Part shown: piece after piece, positions 35,607-44,802 of the stretch
Position numbering within the stretch: the first letter of the stretch is position 1
Layout: the number at the start of each line of letters is the position of its first letter
NCBI GenBank assembly: GCA_047973225.1
Contig: JBKEBQ010000027.1
Coordinates: forward strand, 1-64,000
Direction: 5' to 3'
Length of the DNA stretch: 64,000 nucleotides
Source: JBKEBQ01 sp047973225
GTDB taxonomy: Bacteria > Bacillota_I > Bacilli_A > Erysipelotrichales > Erysipelotrichaceae
The notes under the pieces: generated by a model
The model's input: the letters and a program-made list of their open reading frames with translations, nothing else
What the model was told of the DNA's origin: nothing
Databases searched by the model: none
Made by a program: the position numbers and the translations under genes

Positions 35607-36974
35607 ATGAGTATATATCAGCTACAAAATCCAAATGCATTACATTTATTAAACCTTCTTCATCAGCAGCACTTTGAAGCTTATTTAGTTGGTGGTTGCG
35701 TACGTGATGCGCTTTTAAATAGGGTTATTCAAGATTTTGACATCACTACAAATGCAACTACAGATGAATTGTTAGCCTTTGGATATACCCATCATTTACA
35801 TTTTTTGACAACTGGTTTGAAACATGGAACCATTAGCTTTTTTATAAACAAAGAAGTCATTGAAGTTACAAGCTTTCGTAGCGATGGAGTATATCAAAAT
35901 CATCGACACCCACAATCCATAACTTTCACCAATTCGTTACAATGTGATTTAAAACGTCGTGATTTTAGTATCAATGCAATTTGTTATGATGGTGAACACA
36001 TCATTGACCATGTTGATGGACTATACGACTTAAAAAAGAAATGTATCCGTGCCATAGGCAATCCTCATCAGCGCTTTAAAGAAGACGCTTTACGAATACT
36101 TCGCGCAATACGCTTTTCATTTACATTGCATTTTAAAATTGAAAAAAATACGAAAAAAGCGATATGCGATTTACATTCCCTTGTAGCATATTTATCAAAA
36201 GAGAGAATACAAAGCGAATTTAATAAAATATTGTTGAGCGATGAAGCTGATATGATATTAAAATTAATAGACGTCAAAGTGTTGTATATGATAATCCCCA
36301 ACCTAAAAAAATATGAAAGTGTTTCACAGGAAACTCCATATCACAAATACGATGTCTTACACCATGTCAATGCATGTATGAATCACAGTCAAAATACTTC
36401 CTTAGATATTAAATTGGCATTATTATTACACGACATCGAAAAAAAAACATACAAAACATTGGATACGGATGGAATTGCTCACTTTCACGGCCATGCACAT
36501 GCAAGTGCGCAAGAGGCAAAAATAATTTTGAAACAATTAAAATACTCTAATACAATACAACGTAAAGTTTATACCTTAATTTATTTTCATGATTATTATT
36601 TAACTCCTTCTTTAAAAGTTATACGAAAATTCTTAAAAACATTAAAAGGCAATTATCAGCTGGCATACGATATTTTGCTTGTCCAACGCCTTGATAACAT
36701 GGGAAAAGCAGATACTATCACAATTGAAAAAAATGATATTATCGAAAAAGTAGAATCCATAATACATCAATGTGAGATTAATAAGGAAGTCTTTTGCCTC
36801 AAAGATTTAAGTGTTAATGGTACAGATATGAAAATCTTAGGTTTTAAAGGTAAAGAAATAAAAAATATATTAGAATATTTATTGACCTACATTTTACACC
36901 AACAAGATAAAAATACAAAAGAACATCTATTACATATTGCAGGAGGTAGGAAAGATGAAATTATTAATCGTTAG
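35607..36974 (+). CDS. cca: CCA tRNA nucleotidyltransferase
   Basis: A 455-residue class II nucleotidyltransferase that adds or repairs the CCA end of tRNAs. The ATG at 35607 (MSIYQLQ) starts the conserved protein; a longer frame from 35505 has no ribosome site. Motif A is LVGGCVRDALLNR with the catalytic DFDITT, motif B/C RRDFSINAI and motif D DALRILRAIRF; then a helical tail and an HD-type segment (ALLLHDIEKK, HFHGHAHASA). The HD domain marks the bacterial A-CCA-HD type. The following phosphoesterase gene overlaps its end by 20 bp. Confidence 0.92.
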   Translation: MSIYQLQNPNALHLLNLLHQQHFEAYLVGGCVRDALLNRVIQDFDITTNATTDELLAFGYTHHLHFLTTGLKHGTISFFINKEVIEVTSFRSDGVYQNHRHPQSITFTNSLQCDLKRRDFSINAICYDGEHIIDHVDGLYDLKKKCIRAIGNPHQRFKEDALRILRAIRFSFTLHFKIEKNTKKAICDLHSLVAYLSKERIQSEFNKILLSDEADMILKLIDVKVLYMIIPNLKKYESVSQETPYHKYDVLHHVNACMNHSQNTSLDIKLALLLHDIEKKTYKTLDTDGIAHFHGHAHASAQEAKIILKQLKYSNTIQRKVYTLIYFHDYYLTPSLKVIRKFLKTLKGNYQLAYDILLVQRLDNMGKADTITIEKNDIIEKVESIIHQCEINKEVFCLKDLSVNGTDMKILGFKGKEIKNILEYLLTYILHQQDKNTKEHLLHIAGGRKDEIINR

Positions 36975-37500
36975 TGATATCCACGGAAGTGCCTATTATA
37001 CAAAAAAAATCATTGATGCATTTGAACGCTATAAATGTGACAAACTGCTTCTTCTTGGTGACATACTATACCATGGACCACGCAATCCTTTACCAAAAGA
37101 ATATGATCCCAAACAAGTCATTGCTTATTTAAGTCCTTATCAAGATCATATTATTGCTTGCAGGGGTAATTGTGATAGCGAAGTTGACCAAATGGTGTTA
37201 CCTTTTTCGATTACTGCTGATTATCAGATCATACCAATGCCAAAACGAAAATTATATATGTCGCATGGACATATCTATCACAGCGAACATTTGCCATACG
37301 GGATACAAACAGATGATATTTTTCTATTCGGGCACATTCATATTCCTCTTATGGAAAAAAGACATAACATTCATATTCTTAATCCTAGTAGCATTTCTTT
37401 GCCAAAAGAAAATAACCCACACACTTTTGCGATATTAGAAGATGATCACTTTACATTACTTGATGAACATGACAACATTTTGCGTGTTTATCCTTTCTGA
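36955..37500 (+). CDS. YfcE-family metallophosphoesterase
   Basis: A 181-residue phosphodiesterase of the YfcE/MJ0936 family. The ATG at 36955 follows AGGAGGTA, a strong site inside the end of cca. Di-metal ligands: LIVSDIHGS (Asp, His), LLLGDILYHG, GNCDSEVD, SHGHIYH, FGHIHIP. It hydrolyses phosphodiester bonds of an unknown small substrate. It overlaps cca by 20 bp so is translated with it. A related enzyme lies at 58245-58712. Confidence 0.87.
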   Translation: MKLLIVSDIHGSAYYTKKIIDAFERYKCDKLLLLGDILYHGPRNPLPKEYDPKQVIAYLSPYQDHIIACRGNCDSEVDQMVLPFSITADYQIIPMPKRKLYMSHGHIYHSEHLPYGIQTDDIFLFGHIHIPLMEKRHNIHILNPSSISLPKENNPHTFAILEDDHFTLLDEHDNILRVYPF

Positions 37501-37521
37501 TATTAAAAACGTTATCCCATT

Positions 37522-37557
37522 AAAAAAGCAAGCAGTATAGACTGTTTGCTTTTTTTA
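37522..37557. terminator. Bidirectional terminator between phosphoesterase and dnaJ
   Basis: AAAAAAGCAAGCAGT and ACTGTTTGCTTTTTT form a long stem with one mismatch and a 4-base loop. It ends both convergent transcripts and abuts the dnaJ stop. Confidence 0.85.
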
Positions 37558-38670
37558 TAATTTAAATGCTTTTTTAAATTTATCAAAAGGCGATTTATAT
37601 TTATCAGTTTTTCGTAATTTTTCGTATAACTCTTTTTCTTGTTTTGATACTTTTTTTGGAATTTCAATATGCATTTCAACATATTGATCTCCTTCGATGC
37701 CTCTTGGCGATTTTACACCTTTTCCTTTCAACCTGAATTTTGTTGCTGTTTGTGTACCTTCTGGTATTTTCAAACGCACATCCCCATGAACCGTAGGAAT
37801 GTCCAACTCACACCCTAAGATAGCATCCACCGCACTGATGGGAACCCTAATGTAAATATCATTTCCATCACGCACGAATACCTTATGACGTGCAACCAAT
37901 ACTTCAATGTATAAATCACCACTCAAACCACCGTTACTTCCAATCTCACCTTTACCATTCACACGAATTTGCTGTCCAGATTGAATTCCTGCAGGAATTT
38001 TAATATCCAACTTAACACGCTTATGTTCATAGCCTTTTCCATGACACTTATTACATGGCTTACTAACTTTTTTCCCGTTCCCATGACAATCAGGACAAAC
38101 AGCTTCACTTTGAAAAGTTCCAAATGCCGTACGTTGCTGTGTAACAACCTTACCACTTCCATGACAACGATCGCATGTATGAATATCATTTTTACTAAAC
38201 GCACCGCTTCCATGACAATCGCCACATTCTTCATCAACTTCTAAAGAAATCTCTTCCGTGTGCCCAAACACAGCATCCATAAAATCAATGCGCATTTGCA
38301 TAAAGCGGTCTTCCCCTTTACGTGGTCCATGGGCTTGTCGAGATCCGCCACCAAAACCAGAGAAGCCCCCGCCGCCGCCAAAAAAAGAACCAAACAAATC
38401 CTCAAAGCCGCCAAAACCACCCTCTCCAGAGAATCCACCTTGTGCCCCATCAAGTCCGGCATGACCAAACTGATCGTATGTTGCTTTCTTCTGGCTATCA
38501 GAAAGAACCTCATACGCTTCATTCACTTCTTTAAATTTCACTTCTGCTTCGCTATCTTTATTTACGTCAGGATGATATTTTTTAGCCATCTTACGATAGG
38601 CTTTCTTAATATCGGCATCACTAGCACCTTTGTTAAGTCCTAAGACTTCATAGTAATCTCTTTTGCTCAT
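37555..38670 (-). CDS. dnaJ: Chaperone DnaJ (Hsp40)
   Basis: A 371-residue co-chaperone that stimulates DnaK ATPase. The J-domain is at residues 1-70 with HPD in KKYHPDVN, a G/F-rich linker rich in GGGGG follows, then four zinc-binding repeats (CGDCHGSG, CDRCHGSG, CPDCHGNG, CNKCHGKG) at about 143-215 and the C-terminal substrate domains. GGAGG lies 7 bases before the ATG. It is the last gene of hrcA-grpE-dnaK-dnaJ and is separated from dnaK by a 142-bp gap holding a strong hairpin. Confidence 0.97.
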   Translation of the reverse strand: MSKRDYYEVLGLNKGASDADIKKAYRKMAKKYHPDVNKDSEAEVKFKEVNEAYEVLSDSQKKATYDQFGHAGLDGAQGGFSGEGGFGGFEDLFGSFFGGGGGFSGFGGGSRQAHGPRKGEDRFMQMRIDFMDAVFGHTEEISLEVDEECGDCHGSGAFSKNDIHTCDRCHGSGKVVTQQRTAFGTFQSEAVCPDCHGNGKKVSKPCNKCHGKGYEHKRVKLDIKIPAGIQSGQQIRVNGKGEIGSNGGLSGDLYIEVLVARHKVFVRDGNDIYIRVPISAVDAILGCELDIPTVHGDVRLKIPEGTQTATKFRLKGKGVKSPRGIEGDQYVEMHIEIPKKVSKQEKELYEKLRKTDKYKSPFDKFKKAFKL

Positions 38671-38766
38671 ATTATGACCTCCACTTCTTTTACTAGTTCT
38701 TTATTGAAATTATAAAAATATCCACACAGAACTAGCAACAACAACTGTTGTTACTACAAATACAAA

Positions 38767-38801
38767 GCATAGGGTCTTGCCTATAAGCAAGACCTCTATG
38801 C
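38767..38801. other. Strong hairpin between dnaK and dnaJ
   Basis: GCATAGGGTCTTGC (38767-38780) pairs with GCAAGACCTCTATGC (38787-38801), a 14-bp stem with a 1-base bulge and 6-base loop. No T-run follows, so it is more likely a transcript stability or processing element than a terminator. A second inverted repeat (CTAGTTCT 38693-38700, AGAACTAG 38728-38735) lies nearer dnaJ. Confidence 0.6.
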
Positions 38802-38812
38802 AATTAAACTTT

Positions 38813-40615
38813 TTATTTTTCTTCAAACTCAGCATCAACAACGTTGTCATCATTGTTTTCACCAGCTTCACTTGCACCTTCTGCTTGTCCTTGATCATAC
38901 ATCGATGCACTCGCTGCTTGCGCTGCTTTTTCTAAAGCATCTAATTTTGTGCGAATTGTTTCCATGTCATTTTCATCAAGGGCTTTTTGAAGCTCATCGC
39001 GTAATTTTTGTGTTTCTTCTTTTTGCGTAGCATCCATTTTATCACCATTATCACTCATTGCTTGATCAATTTGGTTGATAAATTGTTCTGCTTTATTTTT
39101 TAGTTCCACTTCTTCTTTACGTTTATCATCTTCTGCCTTGTTGTCTTCTGCTTCTTTTACCATTTTTTCGATTTCGTCATCACTTAATCCACTAGAGTTT
39201 TGAATCACAATTGATTGTTCCTTGCCTGTTCCGTTATCTTTTGCCGATACATTCACAATTCCATTCACATCAATATCAAATTTCACTTCAATTTGCGGAA
39301 CCCCTCTTCTTGCGGGAGCAATTCCATCCAATTTAAACATACCTAAGGTTTTGTTGTCATTAGCCATTGGACGCTCTCCCTGCAGAACATGAATATCCAC
39401 CGCAGGTTGATTATCAGCAGCGGTTGAGAACACTTGTGACTTACTTGTTGGAATCGTTGTATTGCGATCAATCAACACCGTCATAACACCACCCATTGTT
39501 TCAATCCCTAAGCTCAATGGTGTAACATCCAATAACAATACATCTTTTACATCTCCTGCAATAACTCCACCTTGAATAGCCGCTCCCATTGCAACTACTT
39601 CATCAGGGTTTACACTACGATTTGGCTCTTTTCCTAGTTCTTTTTTCACCGCTTCTTGAATTGATAACATTCTGGTTGATCCCCCAACCAACAATACTTG
39701 GTGAATATCATTCTTTGTAAGTCCTGCATCTTTTAAAGCTTGTCTTACTGGTTTTACAGTACGTTCAACCAAAGCTTTACTCATATCATCAAACTTTGCA
39801 CGTGATAAAGTTGCTTCATAGTTCAAAGGTCCATCAGCAGTGTTTGACAAATATGGCAATAAAATTTGTGTTTGTGCCATACTACTCAAATCTTTTTTCG
39901 CTTTTTCTGCTGCATCTTTTAAACGTTGCATTGCCAATTGATCTTTTGTTAAATCTACATTATTTTGTTTCTTTATTTCATCTAACATCCATTTTACAAT
40001 AACATCATCAAAGTCATCTCCACCCAATTCGTTATCACCACTTGTTGACAATACTTCAAAAGTACCATCTGCAAGTTCTAAAATAGAAACATCAAATGTA
40101 CCACCACCCAAATCAAAAACCAAAACTTTTTGTTCTTGATCTGTTTTGTCGATACCATAGGCAAGCGCTGCGGCTGTTGGCTCATTGATGATCCGTTCTA
40201 CTTCAAGTCCAGCAATTTTTCCCGCATCTTTAGTTGCTTGTCGTTGCGCATCATTAAAGTATGCAGGTACGGTAATCACTGCTTTCTCTACTTTTTCACC
40301 CAAATATTTTTCAGCATAGTCTTTCATATATTGCAAAACCATTGCTGAAACTTCTTGTGGTGTATATTCTTTTCCATTTAAAGAAACTTTTTCATTTTTC
40401 CCCATCAAGCGTTTGATGCTGCTTACCGTATCCTTGTTTGTTACAACCTGACGCTTTGCTGCATCACCAACAATTTTTTCATTATCTTTAAATGCTACAA
40501 CCGACGGCGTTGTTCTATTTCCTTCGGGGTTTGTAATGACTTTTGCTTCCCCTCCATCCATAACTGCTACACATGAATTCGTTGTACCTAAATCAATACC
40601 AATAATTTTACTCAT
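38813..40615 (-). CDS. dnaK: Chaperone DnaK (Hsp70)
   Basis: A 600-residue Hsp70. The ATPase domain opens with IGIDLGTTNSCVAV (residues 4-17); VFDLGGGTFDVSIL and LVGGSTRM are the phosphate-binding loops. The linker DVLLLDVTPLSLGIETMGG leads into the substrate-binding domain, and the helical lid ends in a Gln/Ala-rich tail with VDAEFEEK. The length fits Gram-positive DnaK. It is 17 bp from grpE and shares its transcript. Confidence 0.98.
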   Translation of the reverse strand: MSKIIGIDLGTTNSCVAVMDGGEAKVITNPEGNRTTPSVVAFKDNEKIVGDAAKRQVVTNKDTVSSIKRLMGKNEKVSLNGKEYTPQEVSAMVLQYMKDYAEKYLGEKVEKAVITVPAYFNDAQRQATKDAGKIAGLEVERIINEPTAAALAYGIDKTDQEQKVLVFDLGGGTFDVSILELADGTFEVLSTSGDNELGGDDFDDVIVKWMLDEIKKQNNVDLTKDQLAMQRLKDAAEKAKKDLSSMAQTQILLPYLSNTADGPLNYEATLSRAKFDDMSKALVERTVKPVRQALKDAGLTKNDIHQVLLVGGSTRMLSIQEAVKKELGKEPNRSVNPDEVVAMGAAIQGGVIAGDVKDVLLLDVTPLSLGIETMGGVMTVLIDRNTTIPTSKSQVFSTAADNQPAVDIHVLQGERPMANDNKTLGMFKLDGIAPARRGVPQIEVKFDIDVNGIVNVSAKDNGTGKEQSIVIQNSSGLSDDEIEKMVKEAEDNKAEDDKRKEEVELKNKAEQFINQIDQAMSDNGDKMDATQKEETQKLRDELQKALDENDMETIRTKLDALEKAAQAASASMYDQGQAEGASEAGENNDDNVVDAEFEEK

Positions 40616-40632
40616 CTTGTCTCCTCCTCTAG

Positions 40633-41229
40633 TTATTCACTAACTTTTACTAAACTCGCACGTAGTACACGATCTTTTAACATATATCCTTTTTGGATTT
40701 CCTCAACAACAACTCCTGGCTCTACATCTTCCACTTTTTCACCAATAAGTGCCTGATGCACTTTTGGATCAAATGGTTTCTCTAAAGCTTCAATTGTTGT
40801 AACACCTTCATGTTCAAGAGATGTCTTTAGCTGTTGATAAATCATTTGTATCCCATCAACATAATGTTTGACATCATCATCTTTGGCTTCAAATGCAATT
40901 GCTCTTTCCAAATTGTCAATCGCTGGAAGAATCTCTTGCGCAAACGATTGAATGCGATACTTTCTTTGCATTTCCGCATCAGCAAGCAAACGTTTGCGTA
41001 CATTCTCTGTATCCGCAAAAGCCTTGTAATATTCATTTTTCATATTACCCAACTCTTCTTTCAACGTAAGAATCTCTTCTTTTAAAGCATCTTCTTTTTT
41101 ATTTTTCTTTTTAAATCGTTTTTTCTCTTTATCATCTGCTTGTGATGCTGTTTTCACTTCTTCAGCATCTGTTTTTGGAATTTCTTCCTTTTCTACATCT
41201 TCCAATTCCATTTCTTTTTTCTTACTCAT
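40633..41229 (-). CDS. grpE: Nucleotide exchange factor GrpE
   Basis: A 198-residue protein that releases ADP from DnaK. The ATG at 41229 has AAAGGAGAT 5 bases before it and overlaps the end of hrcA by 8 bp. A charged Lys/Glu-rich N-terminal coiled coil (about residues 1-90) precedes the conserved NVRKRLLADAE, LPAIDNLERA and IQKGYMLKDRVLRASLVKVSE segments of the GrpE core. Confidence 0.96.
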   Translation of the reverse strand: MSKKKEMELEDVEKEEIPKTDAEEVKTASQADDKEKKRFKKKNKKEDALKEEILTLKEELGNMKNEYYKAFADTENVRKRLLADAEMQRKYRIQSFAQEILPAIDNLERAIAFEAKDDDVKHYVDGIQMIYQQLKTSLEHEGVTTIEALEKPFDPKVHQALIGEKVEDVEPGVVVEEIQKGYMLKDRVLRASLVKVSE

Positions 41230-42253
41230 GAACATCTCCTTTATTTTTTTCATTGTACATATCTTCTATTACTTTAGACATGTATTCCATTAATGCGACA
41301 ACCCGATTATATGGCATCCTTGTTGGCCCTACCACCATCAATTGACCCTCTTCTTCATTTAATTTTATCTTACTCGTTATGACCGAAACGTCATTCATAG
41401 GAAAGACTTCATTATCATTTCCGATACGGATCGAAATATCTCCACTATCACTGTTCCCCAACTGTCTCCAGATGCTAGAGTCTTCTAGAAATTTCATCAT
41501 TTGTTTTAACTTTTCAATATCCGCAAATTCTGGTTGATATAATAAATTAGATGTTCCTGAAGTATACACATTATCACTTGCAAATTTCACAAAAGCACTC
41601 ACAAAGGCTTGAAACAATATTTCATGTCGACTCACTTGTGCTGCCAACATCGGCTCTATTTCCGAGAGCTTGGCGCTTACTTCACTAATCGTTGTACCTG
41701 TTAGTTTATCATTTAAAATATTACAACACGTTTGAATATCTTTGAGTGATACACTTTGTTCAAAATGAAATGTCTTATTTTCCGTATGACCTTGATTGGT
41801 AATAAAGACACACACTGCACTGCGCTCATTAATGGGAACCAATTGAATGTGTTGTAAACGCTGAGTACTGGTTTCCGGACCTAGTACAACAGTTGTTAAA
41901 TTGGTCATTTGCGATAAAATCTCACAACTTAATTCCACCACCTCATCAATTGAATAATGGCGATCATGAAAGGCTTGTTGCAAAGCATACTCAACCTTTT
42001 CGTCAAGCTTTGTTTCCATTAAATTTTCAACATAGTAACGATATCCTTTACTTGAGGGTATCCGTCCAGAAGATGTATGTGTTTTTTCCAACAAACCAAG
42101 CTCTTCCAAAACAACCATTTCATTGCGTAATGTAGCACTGGATACTTTGATATCCAACAAGTCCATCAGAGATTTAGAACCTACAGGTTCAGCACTTTTG
42201 GTAAACTCATCTATAATTGCTCTTAAAATCACGGTTTGGCGAAGTGTAAGCAC
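41222..42253 (-). CDS. hrcA: Heat-inducible repressor HrcA
   Basis: A 343-residue repressor that binds CIRCE sites with GroEL as cofactor. The winged HTH is at the N-terminus (RQTVILRAIIDEF, EPVGSKSLM, VSSATLRNEM, GLLEKTHTSSGRIPS) followed by the inserted dimerising domain and VVGPTRMPYNRVV near the end. It starts the hsp operon. Two CIRCE elements precede it, so it represses itself and, by the same pattern, probably lon. Confidence 0.96.
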   Translation of the reverse strand: MLTLRQTVILRAIIDEFTKSAEPVGSKSLMDLLDIKVSSATLRNEMVVLEELGLLEKTHTSSGRIPSSKGYRYYVENLMETKLDEKVEYALQQAFHDRHYSIDEVVELSCEILSQMTNLTTVVLGPETSTQRLQHIQLVPINERSAVCVFITNQGHTENKTFHFEQSVSLKDIQTCCNILNDKLTGTTISEVSAKLSEIEPMLAAQVSRHEILFQAFVSAFVKFASDNVYTSGTSNLLYQPEFADIEKLKQMMKFLEDSSIWRQLGNSDSGDISIRIGNDNEVFPMNDVSVITSKIKLNEEEGQLMVVGPTRMPYNRVVALMEYMSKVIEDMYNEKNKGDVHE

Positions 42254-42268
42254 ATCATCACCCTCTTT

Positions 42269-42338
42269 CTAGCACTTCATACTTATGTCTGCTAACAGTA
42301 TAACATACTTTTTAGCACTGTCAACACATTAGTGCTAA
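42269..42338 (-). promoter_or_regulatory. hrcA operon promoter with two CIRCE elements
   Basis: On the minus strand -35 TTGACA (RC of 42319-42324), 16-base spacer, -10 TATACT (RC of 42297-42302). One 9-9-9 CIRCE (42312-42338, arms TTAGCACTG/TAGTGCTAA on the plus strand) covers the -35. A second degenerate 9-9-9 CIRCE (42269-42295, arms TTAGCAGAC/AAGTGCTAG on the minus strand) lies after the start point. Confidence 0.92.
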
Positions 42339-42496
42339 TTGTTGTAATTTTTTGTGGTTTCCTATATTGTAAAATGAAGTTGGAATTATAAACGAACTCC
42401 TATGCACTAATTTTCTCAAGATTAGGTATACGAAAAATGGATAGATTACACTTAATTAGACTGTTATGATAAGGTCATGGTAAAATTTATGAAATG

Positions 42497-42590
42497 AAAT
42501 AGGAGAAAATAATATTGACAAGTAAAGAAATTTTCTACAAAAGCACCTAGTGAAGGGCACGAGCTTTAGGTTTACTCCTGTTTTTTTATT
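42497..42590 (+). other. Unexplained structured stretch in a 400-bp gene-free gap
   Basis: The gap 42340-42743 between hrcA and pgeF has no convincing gene. Within it, AGGAG (42501-42505) can pair with CTCCT (42575-42579) and ACCTA (42545-42549) with TAGGT (42567-42571), enclosing GAAGGGCACGAGC, and T7 follows directly. This could be a small RNA or leader ending in a terminator. I do not recognise a known riboswitch. A TATTAT/GATAAT near 42676-42684 may be the pgeF -10. Confidence 0.3.
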
Positions 42591-42743
42591 TGTTTTGTGT
42601 ACGAATTTCGTAAAAAGCCTGCAAACGAATTTCCTCTTCATATCATGAAATCATTTTCTTTTTTATGTTTTTGTATTATGATAATAGAAATAAACGTGCA
42701 TCTGCTTATGCAAACTCTAAAAAAGTAGAAAAGAGGTCATATT

Positions 42744-43505
42744 ATGCATTATTATCGTTGGTTAGAAGATGATTATATTTTTAGTGGAACAAGCTTAAAA
42801 GACCCCCTGCGTCCAGAAGATAACAATATGGCATTGCATACAAGTGATCATAGCGATGCCATTATTGAAAATCGTAAACATTTATTGAAGGAATTGCATT
42901 TTCCACTAGAGCAGTGTGTTTTCGCTAATCAGACGCATTCTTGTAATATTCATAAGATTGAAAAAAAAGATATCGGCGCTGGTGCTTTCTCCAACAAAGA
43001 TGCAATCAAGGACTGCGATGCCTTGTATACCGATTTATCCAATGTGCTCCTTGGTGTTTTTAGTGCTGATTGTATCCCTATTTTATTGTATGATCGTGAA
43101 CAACACATCATTGCTGCCATTCACGCAGGCTGCAAAGGCACTGTTCAAGAGCTTACAAAAAAAATGTTACATATACTCATTCATGAAGAAAACACAAATC
43201 CTAACGAACTATACGCATATATTGGACCTGCTATTGAATTTTATAGTTATGAAGTCGACAAAGACATTATCGATCTTGTAAAAACCATGAGTTTTGATAC
43301 CAAACGGTTTTGGATGAAAAAAAATGACCATAAATTTTTATTAGATCTTAAGATGCTGAATTATCAGATGCTACTTGATGCAAATGTCCCCGATACGAAT
43401 ATTCAAGTTCATCATTGGGATAGTTTTGAACAAGAAGATTATTTGTTTTCCTATCGAAAAAACAAAGATACAGGAAGAAATATGAGTTTTATCTTACAAA
43501 AATAG
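42744..43505 (+). CDS. pgeF: Peptidoglycan editing factor / YfiH (DUF152) family
   Basis: A 253-residue protein of the YfiH (multicopper polyphenol oxidase-like, PgeF) family. Conserved metal/active-site residues: His in NQTHSCNIH, Cys in FSADCIPILLYD and His in AIHAGCKGT. The usual Trp-Arg (HAGWRGT) is replaced by Cys-Lys. In other bacteria PgeF removes wrong dipeptide residues from peptidoglycan precursors, and related proteins act on purine nucleosides. GAGGTC lies 6 bases before the ATG. It stands alone. Confidence 0.87.
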   Translation: MHYYRWLEDDYIFSGTSLKDPLRPEDNNMALHTSDHSDAIIENRKHLLKELHFPLEQCVFANQTHSCNIHKIEKKDIGAGAFSNKDAIKDCDALYTDLSNVLLGVFSADCIPILLYDREQHIIAAIHAGCKGTVQELTKKMLHILIHEENTNPNELYAYIGPAIEFYSYEVDKDIIDLVKTMSFDTKRFWMKKNDHKFLLDLKMLNYQMLLDANVPDTNIQVHHWDSFEQEDYLFSYRKNKDTGRNMSFILQK

Positions 43506-43538
43506 ATTCGTCGATTATGCGCGCGAATCTATTTTTTT
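43502..43538 (+). terminator. Terminator after pgeF
   Basis: ATAGATTCG and CGAATCTAT arms around a loop, followed by a run of T. It also overlaps the end of the convergent CDF gene. Confidence 0.8.
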
Positions 43539-44711
43539 ATCAATCGTAGAAGTATACGACTGTTCAATGGTAACCACCACGTAATTGGGAATCTCTCCTT
43601 GTGGAATGTCCTTTTTGATACGCTCCTTTAGTTCATTGTCACTCATTGAAAAAGCAACCGGAACTGATACATCAAAAATAAAATTATTGTGTGTATCTCC
43701 CTTCACGACACGAAAGTCATGTATCTTAAGTCGCTCATCAATCCGTGCAATCATACTAGCACATGCTAAGCGCATCTCATTCGTATAAGGATCATCAATA
43801 TCAATGGGATCCATATGAATCACAAGGTTGATATTATGATCTTCGCTAAAGTCTTTTTCGATATTATCGATTACATCATGAGATTCTACGATGCTTTTAT
43901 GACTGTCAACTTCTACATGCACCGTAATAAACGTTTTCTTAGGACCATATGTATGAACAACCAAATCATGCACGCCAAGAACTCCTTGATACTCCATAAT
44001 ACGCTTTACAATATCTTTACTAAAAGCGAAATCTGGTGCAACTCCAATCAGATTATCCAAGGTATCTTTAATAATCTCATAACCACTTTTTAAAATGAAA
44101 ACAGCTACCAACAAGCCCAACACTCCATCTAGTTGCAAGGATAAAAATTTTGATAGTAGTGTTCCCACCAACACCACAGAAGTAGCCAATACATCCGCTA
44201 TACTATCAACAGCAGTGGCTTCCATAACACTAGATGCAATGAGTTTGCCATATTTTTTGTTGTAGCCATACATATATAACTTCACCACAATCGACATACC
44301 CAATACAACGAGTGAAATTTCATTAAAAATGATGGATTGAGGATTGAAGATGCGAGAAAATGAATCGACTGCCAATGTTATACCAAAATACAGGATAATG
44401 AAAGCAATGGCCATGCTAAATACATATTCTAATCGTTCATGACCAAAAGGATGATCTTCATCTGCTGGTTTACTTGAGAAAATAAAACTAACAAGCGAAA
44501 TAATACTACTCCCTGCATCACTTAAATTATTGAATGCATCAGCGGAAATCGCCACACTTTTACTAAGCATACCAATCAAAAACTTTGATACGAACAATAA
44601 TAAGTTTAGAAAAATACCAAAAATACTAGTAACTTTTCCATAGCTTGTACGTACCTGTGAACTTTTTATATTTTTATAATCACGAATAAAAAAACGAATC
44701 AATAGTTGCAT
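43515..44711 (-). CDS. Cation diffusion facilitator (CDF) efflux transporter
   Basis: A 398-residue CDF antiporter for divalent metals (Zn, Mn, Fe or similar). Six helices with the family signature SKSVAISADAFNNLSDAGSS (Asp pairs of the transport site) and HPFGHERLEY, then the second site VMEATAVDSIADVLATS. The cytoplasmic domain (residues about 220-390) has the His-rich signal VHTYGPKKTFITVHVEVDS and is about 90 residues longer than a minimal CDF. Metal specificity is not readable. It is alone between pgeF and ppdK. Confidence 0.92.
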   Translation of the reverse strand: MQLLIRFFIRDYKNIKSSQVRTSYGKVTSIFGIFLNLLLFVSKFLIGMLSKSVAISADAFNNLSDAGSSIISLVSFIFSSKPADEDHPFGHERLEYVFSMAIAFIILYFGITLAVDSFSRIFNPQSIIFNEISLVVLGMSIVVKLYMYGYNKKYGKLIASSVMEATAVDSIADVLATSVVLVGTLLSKFLSLQLDGVLGLLVAVFILKSGYEIIKDTLDNLIGVAPDFAFSKDIVKRIMEYQGVLGVHDLVVHTYGPKKTFITVHVEVDSHKSIVESHDVIDNIEKDFSEDHNINLVIHMDPIDIDDPYTNEMRLACASMIARIDERLKIHDFRVVKGDTHNNFIFDVSVPVAFSMSDNELKERIKKDIPQGEIPNYVVVTIEQSYTSTIDKKIDSRA

Positions 44712-44769
44712 CTCTACCTCACATGTTTCCTAATTATACTATTGTCAAAACGCAAAAGCAAACCTTTAT

Positions 44770-44797
44770 AAAAACGGTTCCCAAAGGAAACCGTTGT
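44770..44797 (-). terminator. Terminator of ppdK
   Basis: On the minus strand AACGGTTTCC / GGGAACCGTT stem with TTTG loop and TTTTTATAA tail, just after the ppdK stop. Confidence 0.85.
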
Positions 44798-44802
44798 TTT
44801 GA

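Noticed and set aside
38258..38464. Pro/Lys-rich open frame inside dnaJ
   Set aside because: It is the antisense of the DnaJ Gly/Phe-rich linker and has no independent support.
42456..42641. 61-codon minus-strand open frame in the hrcA-pgeF gap
   Set aside because: Starts without a ribosome site, Lys/Phe/Cys-rich with no recognisable pattern; treated as chance.
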